NCBI GenBank assembly: GCA_002887195.1
Contig: PJAB01000876.1
Location: 1 to 19,541 of the forward strand
DNA length: 19,541 nt
Direction: 5' to 3'
Source of the DNA: Chrysochromulina parva
Taxonomy: Eukaryota; Haptophyta; Prymnesiales; Chrysochromulinaceae
Below, piece by piece: positions 1 to 7,592 of the stretch. The translations under genes were made by a program, and so were the position numbers. Numbering within the stretch: the stretch's first letter is position 1; each line of letters begins with the position of its first letter. A model generated the notes under the pieces. That model worked only from the letters and a program-made list of their open reading frames with translations. It did no database searches and was not told the DNA's origin.

Positions 1-137
1 CCGCCGCCGCCCTCGCCGCCGCCGCCTTCGCCGCCGCCGCCTTCGCCGCCGCCGCCCTCGCCGCCGCCGCCCTCGCCGCCGCCGCCCTCGCCGCCGCCGC
101 CCTCGCCGCCGCCGCCATCGCCGCCGCCGCCCTCGCC
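1..137. repeat. 15-bp GC-only repeat tract at left edge
   Basis: About nine copies of a 15-bp unit, CCGCCGCCGCCCTCG, with minor variants. The tract reads (GGGGE)n in the open minus frame and (PPPPS)n on the plus strand. The plus frame stops at 238-240, whereas the minus frame belongs to the roughly 1000-codon open frame, so the Gly/Glu reading is preferred if this part is exonic at all. Confidence 0.7.
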
Positions 138-2940
138 CTCGCCAAAGTGGGCGGGCAAGGCTCGGCAGGCTGGGGACTCGACTAGAGGCCAACCGCGCGA
201 GAGCCGTCCTGAGCGCGTCGTCCTGAGCGCGTCGTCCTGAGCGCGCTCGGTTAGAGGCCAGCCGCGCGAGAGGCGGACGAGTGGCACGCCGCCGGCGCCT
301 CTGCCGCCCTCGCCAACGCCCGCGCCCTCGCCCGCGACCGCGCCCTCGAAATCGCCCGTGCCTGTAGCGGCGGCCAAGGGCGACGCGGCCGACGACGACG
401 CAGCCAGCAACGGTTTGGGTACGATAAGCGACGGTGACGCGTGCATATTCGCTGGCATGCCCTGCAAGGTACAGGGTGGCGGCAAGTCGCGCGCAGGCAA
501 CATGGGGCTCGGGGAACATCTGCTCGTCGTTGAAGTTGAGGCAGCTGAGGTGATGGAAGCAAAAGCTGGCGTCGCGGAGGCGGAGGCAGGCGCGCTGGTC
601 ATCGAGGCCGCAGAGCCGGCGGGGGGGTGGAAGCGGATGCTGGAGGAGGCAGGCGTAGTCACTGGCGTCGTGCCGCCCGGCGCGCCGTTAACGTCACTCG
701 AGGTCACTCGATCAAGCCCGCCACAGCGCGCCGGCGCGCCGGACTCCGGCGGCGGCGGGCCTCTCTCCGAACAGCGCAGCACGAAGCCAAACCCGTCCGT
801 GTGGAGCGAAAGTAGCGCCCCGTAGAGGTCACCGAGCATACTCTCTTCCTTGCCGTAGGTTGAGAGCAGCGACTCCCACCCGATTAGAAAACCATGAGCG
901 CCCCACAGGCGTAACGTGGATCCCACAGGCGCACCGACGTACCCGCTCACATCGCTGCCGCCACCATCGCCGCAGCCATCGCCGACGGCGAGCGCGCGCG
1001 CGCCGCCGTGCTCGTTGCCACGCTCGCCGGTGCGCTCGTCGCCGCGCGCGGGCTCGGCCTCCGCGGCGGCTCTCGCCGCATCGAGTTCCTGCGAGAGGCG
1101 CGCGACGAAGATCGAGGAGAGAGCCGAGAGCACCTGCGGAATACAAACTTCTTCGCGCTGTTCAACCTCCCACTGCAACCCTTCGATCTTGCGACGCAGA
1201 TAGAGCTCGTGCTTCTCTTCGAGCTCGAGCCTCTTGTCCTTCTCAGTCGGCTGCGAGGCGGCTGCTCGCAGCCGTCGACGAACCTCTCTGAGCTCGTCGT
1301 GTGTGCGCGCGAGGCGCCGCTGCAGCTGCCACAGGCCGCCGCCGCCAAACCCGAGCGCATGCGCCGCTGGAGCGCCTAAGGTGACCGACGCGTAGCTCGC
1401 CAGAAGCCGGGGCATGGCGGCGCAGTCGTGGGCACGGCCGATGGCGCTGTCGGGCATGGCGGCGCCGTCGGTGCCAGCATCACTCGTGGCCGCTGCTCCG
1501 GCAGCCGCCGCTGTCTCCGCGGCGGACGTGGCACGTTGTGACGATGGCACGTTGACCTGCGAGGGCCGAGGTTGCGCGAACACATGCATCTGCTGCGTGT
1601 GCAGATTCGTCGCTATGTGACGAAGCGCTGGGTCGCTCTTGAGCGTCGACGGCTTAAAAGTGCACGGGCCGCCGCCACCACCGCTGCTGCCGCCACCACC
1701 GCTGCTGCCGCCACCACCGCTGCTGCCGCCACCACCGCTGCTGCCGCCACCGCGCGGTGACGATGGCGGCGACGACACCGACGACGATGATGGCGACGAG
1801 CGTCGCGCACGCATCGCATGGCGGTAGTGGGCGGCGGCGGCGGCGGCGTCGGCCGCGTGGTTCTCGAGGCGCACGAGCTGTGAACGCAACCAGGCGAGCT
1901 CGGAGCAGTTACGTTCACGCGAGAGCTCGTAACGGATCCGGTCGAGCAGCGAGGCGTTCGCCGGATCCTCCACCTCGGCGCTATGCGACGCTATGTGACG
2001 AAGCGCCGATTCTGTGTGTCGAAGCGCCGGATCCTCCACCTCGGCGCTGCCGCCGTGCACGCCGCCGACGGCGCCGAGGCCGCCGCCAGCGGTGCCGGTA
2101 GCGGGATGAGGAGCAGCAGCGGTAGCGGCCTCGGCAGCGGCCTCGGCATCAGGCGCAGCAGCGGGCGCAGCAGCGGGCGCAGCAGGAGGTGCATCACAGG
2201 CGATGCTCGCATCCGCAGCAAGGTGCCCGTCGCCAGCACGCACGGAACGCACGTCACGCTCGCCCGCGGCGGCGGCTGGCCGGCGACGCTCGGCTTCGTC
2301 CTTGACGCGCCGACGGAGCTCTGCGGCTGCGGACTTGCGCTCACCCACTCGGAGCGCTAGCCACGCATAAGGTACGCACCACGTGTACGCGCACTCAAAG
2401 ATCGACTCGAGCAGCAGTAGTTCTCCTTGGCGGACGTCCGGGTACTCCACCTCTACATACGAGGGCGGCACGCCGCGCCGCGTGCGTCGATCCTCCGTGC
2501 GCTTCTCCTCATCGAGCGCACCGCCTGTGCACCCTCCGTCTGCCCACCTTCCCGCCGGCCCCAGGCGAGACGCGCGATCGGAGCTCGAGTGTAAGCTGGA
2601 GCTCGCGGCGGCCCCGCCAGCAGCGGCGCACGCTTGAATGGCGCCGTCCTGGGCGTCCCACAAGAGGCACGACGGCGAGGGCGACAAGAGAGGTGAGCGA
2701 CAGGTTGACGCTGTGGGTACGGGCGTGCGCCGCGGCCGGAGGGGCGCGCTCCCGCCATAGCCGCCGCCCAGGCCGCCGCCGAAGATGAACGAGCAGGAGG
2801 CGGCGGACGAGCGACGACACATGAGCGGCGGCACTTCCTCGAGCGTCTCCCTACGCAAGAGGTCTTGGGTTCCGTCAAGCAGGCGGTCTAACCGCTCGGG
2901 AGGCAAGTTCTGAGAGCCGCGGAAGCCGACTGCAGAGAGC
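1..2940 (-). CDS. INPP4-like inositol polyphosphate 4-phosphatase region, probable C-terminal part of a 7TM fusion (partial at left edge)
   Basis: One minus-strand frame has no stop from 2999 to base 1, about 1000 codons, which is far beyond chance even at this GC content. Conserved-looking blocks are interrupted by low-complexity linkers. They are DPALRHIATNLHTQQM (about 1640-1575), a TLGAPAAHALGF block (about 1385-1345), a charged helix ending REEVCIPQVLSAL (about 1250-1120), and GWESLLSTYGKEESMLGDL (about 875-820). From memory these match the order of segments in the non-catalytic middle of INPP4A/B, which dephosphorylate PtdIns(3,4)P2. The catalytic CX5R loop is not seen and would lie beyond the edge. 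Upstream are PPSYVEVEYPD (about 2470) and an acidic/basic helix (about 2350-2270). Linkers include (GGSSG)n at 1673-1752 and (GGGGE)n at 1-137. Around 700-640 the coding signal moves to another minus frame, so an intron is likely there. The acceptor at 2941 joins it in frame to the 7TM exon. The INPP4 assignment is moderately sure; the coding call is firm. Confidence 0.6.
183..272. repeat. 69-bp spaced direct duplication with inner 14-bp repeats
   Basis: Two near-identical 21-bp copies (starting TAGAGGCCA) begin at 183 and 252, 69 bp apart. Between them is a 14-bp unit, CCTGAGCGCGTCGT, repeated twice plus a partial copy. The 69-bp spacing keeps frame, so the open minus frame reads LSRGWPL twice. 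Confidence 0.8.
640..707 (-). other. Candidate intron within the INPP4-like gene
   Basis: Above about 700 the coding signal (C-ending codons, conserved blocks) lies in the long open minus frame. Between about 640 and 340 it lies in another minus frame, with strongly C-ending codons and a natural-looking segment containing LNFNDEQMFPEPHV. A GTGACC donor at 707 and a pyrimidine-rich CTCCTCCAG acceptor ending at 640 would connect the two with phase 0. Other pairs are possible, for example a CGCCAG acceptor about 20 nt earlier in the transcript. Exact sites are not resolved. Confidence 0.35.
1673..1752. repeat. 15-bp coding repeat (Gly-Gly-Ser-Ser-Gly linker)
   Basis: About four to five copies of the 15-bp unit CCGCCACCACCGCTG are phased with the minus open frame, where they encode a Gly/Ser linker. 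The linker sits just ahead of the KPSTLKSDPALRH block of the INPP4-like gene. Confidence 0.85.
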
Positions 2941-3086
2941 CTGTGAGGCGTACAGGAGGCGTCGAGAAGGCGTGAGATCAAGAAGAGATCAAGAAGAGAT
3001 CAAGAGGAGATCAAGAGGAGATCAAGAGGAGATCAAGAGCCATGGGCGATCACAGCGCGCGGTGGCGGCGCGTGGTGGCGGCGCAC
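2941..3086 (-). other. Predicted intron joining 7TM exon to INPP4-like frame
   Basis: On the minus strand the donor is GTGCGC (3086-3081) and the acceptor is CACAG, ending at 2941, giving 146 nt. The body is pyrimidine-rich because of the 11-bp tandem array, which reads CTCTTGATCTC on this strand. Joining AA to G gives a Lys codon, and the downstream frame continues LSAVGFRG without a shift. A second donor, GTGATC at the terminal stop of the 7TM frame, would also give the same phase. Confidence 0.55.
2974..3039. repeat. 11-bp tandem array, six copies
   Basis: Six head-to-tail copies of GAGATCAAGA(A/G): the left two end in A and the right four in G. The unit length is not a multiple of three, which argues against a coding role. 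On the minus strand the unit is 8 of 11 pyrimidines, and it lies just upstream of the predicted CACAG acceptor. Confidence 0.9.
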
Positions 3087-4033
3087 TTAAGCCGGTCGAG
3101 GTAGCAGCCGAAGAGGAGCAGAGCGCCCGCAGGACCAATCTCTGAGAGCCACAGCTTCTGAATGAAGGCTAGCCACGGAAGGTAACCCCCGTCGGATGTC
3201 GTCGGGCAGAGGTGCAGCGCAGCGATCGTGTTCATCATCAGCCGCCATGGCACCGCGCGGAAGAGGAAGCAGAAGACAACGAAGCCCACGAGGACATTCA
3301 TGGCATGCCTCACGTGGCCGAAGCGGCTGAGGATCGCGGAATGCTCGTGCATCCGGTAGTAGCGGAGCGCGAGCGCGGCGATGGCGAGCGCGGAGCACAC
3401 GGAGGCGGCCGCGACCGCGTCTTCTGAAATCTCGAGCAGCTGCTCCAGTTCGAGGCTGCGCGTGAGCCACACAGAGATGCCGGCCGTCAGGGTAAGGAGC
3501 ACGGTAAGCCCCTTAAAAGCGACCCAGAGGCGGCGCGAGCTCTTCCAGCCGACGAGCAGCATGTCGGCGAGGTCGGCGATCAGCAGGCCCGTGCTCGCGA
3601 AGAAGAAGATGGTGCCGAGGCCGTCAAGCAAGCTGGCGATGCGCCGCTCCTGTATCGTAAACGTCGTCTTGGCACCGTGGTGATTCACGGAGAGCACGAT
3701 CAAGAGGACGGAGAGGGCGAAACGTGCAACGGCAAAGGCGACGACGAGGGTGGAGAGCAGCGGCTGCCGCCGGAAGACGGGCACGCCCGTCCTAAGGTAG
3801 CAGGACGTCACGATGACAGTGGCGACTAGCAGGAAGACACCAGTGTATAAGGCACAGTTGACCCAGAGGGGCGTACGTGTTAGCTCCGGCAGGGTCGGCA
3901 ACCAGTCCTCGCAGGTGGACGAGTTGGAGTTGACGTCGAAATAACCATCTTCGTCATCCAAAGTCTGTCTCGCAATCTTCCTGAGCTCATGCCCGCTAAT
4001 TACTCCCAGCGAGGCATCCGCGACGAAGTGCAT
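3087..4033 (-). CDS. Seven-transmembrane GPCR-like protein, probable first exon of 7TM-INPP4 fusion
   Basis: The ATG is at 4033. If unspliced, the frame stops at 3050 (327 aa). Seven hydrophobic segments are visible at about residues 57-79, 92-116, 136-160, 169-190, 206-225, 244-262 and 287-312. A roughly 55-residue acidic N-terminus has an N-S-S sequon at N38 and no obvious signal peptide. Just after the first membrane span sits LRTGV (80-84), which resembles the LRxGI motif I recall from the first cytoplasmic loop of GPCR-PIPK fusion receptors of Dictyostelium and oomycetes. The seventh span ends at LDRLK. There the sequence AA|GTGCGC offers a donor that joins in frame to the phosphatase-like open frame downstream on the same strand. 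If not spliced, it is a free 7TM protein. Plant TOM1/THH1-type 7TM proteins are another possible relative. The seven spans are seen directly; the receptor role is inferred. Confidence 0.75.
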
Positions 4034-4178
4034 CGGCCACCCCGAGAGGATCGAGCGCTATGAATATTCACAGGAGCACCACTAATTGTTTCCGAAACTT
4101 TGGATATGCGTGGTCCGTGTGCGTCGTGCTCTGGCGTAAGTAATGTGGGTCAACACAGTGTGTGGACAAAGGCTGAAT
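4034..4178. promoter_or_regulatory. 145-bp spacer: 3' end of JMJD7-like gene and upstream region of 7TM gene
   Basis: This is the only non-coding sequence between the minus-strand JMJD7-like stop and the 7TM start codon. It must hold the 3' processing signal of the first gene and the promoter of the second, unless they are co-transcribed. It is less GC-rich than its surroundings. No core promoter element can be named with confidence. Confidence 0.3.
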
Positions 4179-5126
4179 TCAGCCATACCAATAGTTGACT
4201 GCAACAGTTGCCGAACAGCGACCACCGTCGTCAGACCTCGCTCGCTGCGAAACATGATGCCACCAGAGTGATGGAAGCACCAGCAGCTCTCCAGGCCCAA
4301 GGACGGCACGCATCGGCTGGAGTGGCGCGGCGTCTTCGCTATCGAGGGCCACCGTGGCCCAGTAGACGACGGCCTCCGCGTCGTCGTCCACTTGCAATTC
4401 GAGACCTACGCTCGGGCTCTTGCCCCTAGAGTTGGGAACCGGAACGTACGTTGCCGCTCGTACAGGCTCTCGACGCAGCAACTGCCCTTCCTGTGGCGGC
4501 AGTAGCGTGAAACACTTCTCACCGCGCACGACGACGTACAGGTTGTCGAAGAGGTCTGCGTGTACGCTCGTCCGCGCTGCATCCTCGCCCATCCAGAAAT
4601 TGACGGCAGCGGGCTTCTTGCCAAAGGCTTCGTCAGCCCACTCAAGAGAGAGGTCCAGGTCATCCCAGAGGGGCCGGTACTCGTCGCTGAGCGATGAGTT
4701 CTGATGCGACGCGTAAAGCACCGGCCGGCGCTGCACACCGTCTTCGTCCATCAGCGGAGTGCACAGCTCGCATGCGAAGATTGAGAAAGGCATGACCGTT
4801 TCAAATGGCTTCGCAAATACCCGTTCGCCGCTTGGCAGAGTAGCAATAGCATCGGCGAGTCCATCTGGTGTCTGCGCCACATGCACCGGCGCGTCGCTCA
4901 ACACTCTGCGCAGGTACACGTCATCCCATCGTCGCAACGCTGGCCAGTGCGCAACGCAGCCTGTGAGGACTGCAGGCACTTTTGCGGTGATGCACTGGCG
5001 CAAAAGAGCGGTCAACGCAGGTGCGTCTAACGTATCGCACTGATACCGTCGAACTTCACGCGACGTGAGCTGCACGGGGTTCGCGACGGCAAGTGCGAGG
5101 AGCACGTCCTCGGCCGACTCGTCCAT
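4179..5126 (-). CDS. JMJD7: JMJD7-like JmjC-domain lysyl hydroxylase
   Basis: From the ATG at 5126 the protein is 315 aa, close to the usual length of JMJD7, a Fe(II)/2-oxoglutarate lysyl hydroxylase whose known targets are the DRG1/DRG2 GTPases. The frame is open 17 codons further up to a GTG at 5177 but has no ATG there. Family hallmarks are HWPALRRW near residue 60, AVNFWMGEDA (about 174-183), the iron facial triad H189-x-D191 within TSVHADLFDNLY, the conserved VVRGEKCFTLLPP strand, and the distal His in LPSLWWHHVS (H290 or H291). It ends VAVNYWYG and stop, about 25-30 residues earlier than the human protein, so the short C-terminal helix seems lost or lies in an unseen exon. It is on the same strand as the GNAT gene upstream, with about a 200-bp gap. 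The fold assignment is strong; the JMJD7 subfamily call is good. Confidence 0.88.
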   Translation of the reverse strand: MDESAEDVLLALAVANPVQLTSREVRRYQCDTLDAPALTALLRQCITAKVPAVLTGCVAHWPALRRWDDVYLRRVLSDAPVHVAQTPDGLADAIATLPSGERVFAKPFETVMPFSIFACELCTPLMDEDGVQRRPVLYASHQNSSLSDEYRPLWDDLDLSLEWADEAFGKKPAAVNFWMGEDAARTSVHADLFDNLYVVVRGEKCFTLLPPQEGQLLRREPVRAATYVPVPNSRGKSPSVGLELQVDDDAEAVVYWATVALDSEDAAPLQPMRAVLGPGELLVLPSLWWHHVSQRARSDDGGRCSATVAVNYWYG

Positions 5127-5331
5127 TTCACACGTGATCTCGTCGGGGGTGGCGCCGGACTCAGAGCTCGGTTTCACAGAGGGTACCGGTAAGGGAGCGT
5201 GTGCCTAGGTGTAACATCTAGATCATATGAAAAAGTGGTGTGAATGCTCACAGCACGGCGCCGTAGCGAGCATTTGAGCAGGGCACGGGCACACGACAAG
5301 CAGAAAAGGCGCTGCAGAGTCACGGACACGT
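5127..5331. promoter_or_regulatory. Spacer between GNAT and JMJD7-like genes
   Basis: About 205 bp between two same-strand genes. It must carry the 3' end of the GNAT transcript and the upstream region of the JMJD7-like gene. No specific motif is recognised. Confidence 0.3.
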
Positions 5332-6114
5332 CTACAACGGCCTTATCAGTGCCAGGGCAGCCTCGAAGTCGCCTGCACCAAGCAGCCTCCCTGCCTGTGC
5401 ACCCGTATCCATAGCCTTCGCCAGCTGCTCATGGTAGGTGGATGATGCGTAGGCTGCTGCAGCTGCAACGGCGAGAGCGCTGACCACGGAGTCGAAGGGC
5501 GGAAATGTTAGGCTTTTACGCATCGCCACCTGTGTTGTTTTCACAAAGCGGAGGCCACCTTTGACGACAGGACGTTCCGCCTGCTTGTCCGTGTCCACGA
5601 CTCTGTAGCCTAAACTTCGGTAGAGAGAACGTGCCCGAGAGTTATCCGCCTCCACTTTGAGAAGGACCTCGTTGTAGCCCCACTGCTTGGCAGTTCTCTC
5701 AGCTTCGCGACATAACTTCTTGGCAATGCCGCGCCGGCGGTACTTGGGGCTTACGGAAAGGCTTGATAGCAGCGGTCGCTCTGAAAGCCTCTGATCCGAG
5801 CTTCCAATGCGGTCCTCGTTGAGCGCATTGTACGAGAGCCGCTGCACGTCGATGCCAACTACGCCTACAATGTCGCCCTCGTCGTTCTCCGCAAGGATGA
5901 GCGCGTTTTCATTCCGATTACGCTGAGTGAATCGCTCTTGCATGTCCCGCTGCAAGGCGGCGGCAAGGATGGCCAGATCAGATGGACCTTCGGGCTTCAA
6001 AATGCCATCGGCGACAAGAAGGCTGGCTATTCGAAATGTTGCCGTGTCCGTGGCCGATCGCAAAGTAACTGGCGCCAAGAAGTTAACTGATACCAGCAGC
6101 GACGCGAGCGCCAT
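5332..6114 (-). CDS. GNAT-family N-acetyltransferase
   Basis: 260 aa from the ATG at 6114. The central GNAT fold is clear. Strand beta4 is SSLSVSPKYRRRGIAKKL, with the acetyl-CoA pyrophosphate loop R126-R-R-G-I-A131, and it is followed by an amphipathic helix and VLLKVEADNSRARSLYRSLGY. That segment carries the usual Asn158 and the Y165/Y170 region of motif B. Residues 1-20 (MALASLLVSVNFLAPVTLRS) are hydrophobic, Ser-rich and free of acidic residues, so could be a targeting peptide; plastid or mitochondrion cannot be decided. After the fold there is a further segment of about 60 residues with an Ala-rich helix (about 208-225), possibly membrane-associated. The substrate (protein N-terminus, lysine or small molecule) cannot be read from sequence. 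It is divergent from the UBX gene, sharing a 180-bp upstream spacer. Confidence 0.85.
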   Translation of the reverse strand: MALASLLVSVNFLAPVTLRSATDTATFRIASLLVADGILKPEGPSDLAILAAALQRDMQERFTQRNRNENALILAENDEGDIVGVVGIDVQRLSYNALNEDRIGSSDQRLSERPLLSSLSVSPKYRRRGIAKKLCREAERTAKQWGYNEVLLKVEADNSRARSLYRSLGYRVVDTDKQAERPVVKGGLRFVKTTQVAMRKSLTFPPFDSVVSALAVAAAAAYASSTYHEQLAKAMDTGAQAGRLLGAGDFEAALALIRPL

Positions 6115-6294
6115 GTCTTCCGCACCGTCGCGCGGAGGGAGATGTGTGGAAGTCGAATCACACAGGCTGTGAACGATTGGCGATCTGAACTCCGGTGAGG
6201 AAAGCTTCTGTAGACTTGACTTGACTTGACTTGACTCGGGGCGTGTTCACGCTTCACACGGCGTTGGAAAGAGGGAATCTTGCTGCATATTTCT
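6115..6294. promoter_or_regulatory. Divergent (likely bidirectional) promoter spacer
   Basis: 180 bp separate the start codons of the minus-strand GNAT gene and the plus-strand ShK-UBX gene. The spacer includes a GACTT pentanucleotide microsatellite. No TATA box or other core element stands out. Confidence 0.45.
6213..6236. repeat. Pentanucleotide microsatellite (GACTT)n
   Basis: Almost five head-to-tail copies of GACTT lie in the divergent promoter spacer, about 60 bp upstream of the ATG at 6295. Confidence 0.9.
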
Positions 6295-7540
6295 ATGTTG
6301 AGGACGATCTCTGCGGTATTCATCATCGCCGTTGCTGGGCAACCTGATGCATCGCAGCCGCTGCCGCCGACTTGCAAGGACGACAAGGTGGAATGCACAC
6401 AGTGGGCCGCACGCGGCGAGTGCAAACAGAACAGTGACTACATGCACACGGCGTGCTGTAAGGCTTGCAAGCTCTACGCCAACAATGAGGGCCTTCAAAA
6501 CCTCTCCGTCCCCAATGACGAGTGGCCTCTGAAGGTCATCGCGTGGACGCTCGCTGCCGTACTGGCAGCCACTTTGTGGGTAGCCTTCCAGCGTGGCCAC
6601 TTGCGGTTTCGGTCAGCCTCGGACAACGATAGTGAGGCTCAACGACGCCTCCGTGAGCAGCGGCTGCGCCGCTTCCACAGCGCGGAGGCCGAACTGCGAG
6701 CCGCCGACGATGGCGCACGTGTCGGCTCAACAGCGGCCGCCGCACGGGTGGCAACAACGAGCGAGCACAGGCCGGCGAGGACGGGTGACTCTCTCGATGG
6801 CGCGTGGAATGCATTCTGGGCTGAGGGACAGCCCCGTAGGCCTGCGGGATCACCCACCCTTGCACCCGCACCTGCCAGCAATCCTGCGCGTGCCACAACA
6901 CCTGCCGAGCCGCCCTATGCGCTGCATGAGTCATGGACTGCATGGGCCGCTTCGCGCTCTGCTCAGCGCTCTGCCGCCCCGCAGCCTTCGGGCGCGGCGG
7001 CGGCGGCGGCGGCAGCGGCGACGGCGACGGCGGAGGCGGAGGCGGCCTCGGCAGAATCGGCCTCAGGTGCCCCAGCCCCGCGTTTGAACGATTCGGCGAG
7101 CGCGAGCGCCACGCCGCTCCCAAGCCTCGCAGACTCGTGGGCAGAGTGGGCCGCGACCCATCCGGCAGGAGGCTCACCTCCACCGCCGCCAGCTGCCTCC
7201 TCCTCTGCTGCTCAGCTCGGCGCTCAGCACTGGACCCGTGCCTTCAGTGTGAACGTGAACGCCGAAGCGGCGCTCGAGTGCTTTGGACGCGGCATCACTC
7301 TTCCGATCGAAGGTGGCACTGATTGCGACTGATTGCGACTGATTGCGACTGATTGCGACTGATTGCGACTGATTGCGACTGATTGCGACTGATTGCGACT
7401 GATTGCGATTGATTGCGATTGATTGCGACTGCTCTTCCGGTCGAAGGTGGCAAGGAGGCCATCAGTGCCCATCAGAGCAGTCAGTCGCAATCCGTGGCCA
7501 TCAGGGCTCCCGTGGCAGGTGGCGGCGCGGACGACGTCGG

Positions 7541-7592
<52 letters not shown>

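Noticed and set aside
1..240. Plus-strand (PPPPS)n frame resembling an extracellular hydroxyproline-rich protein end
   Set aside because: It lasts only 80 codons with an unremarkable tail. The opposite strand has a roughly 1000-codon open frame with conserved-looking blocks through the same DNA.
180..275. The 69-bp duplication as another intron with duplicated borders
   Set aside because: No GT...AG pair fits the duplicated copies on either strand, and the frame stays open without splicing.
358..825. Plus-strand 155-aa frame rich in Ala/Glu/Gly
   Set aside because: It is a mirror of the GC-biased minus-strand coding sequence and has no recognisable motif; C-ending codon bias favours the minus strand here.
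7320..7431. Regular repeats taken as a CRISPR array
   Set aside because: The units are head-to-tail without spacers and lie inside a eukaryotic intron.
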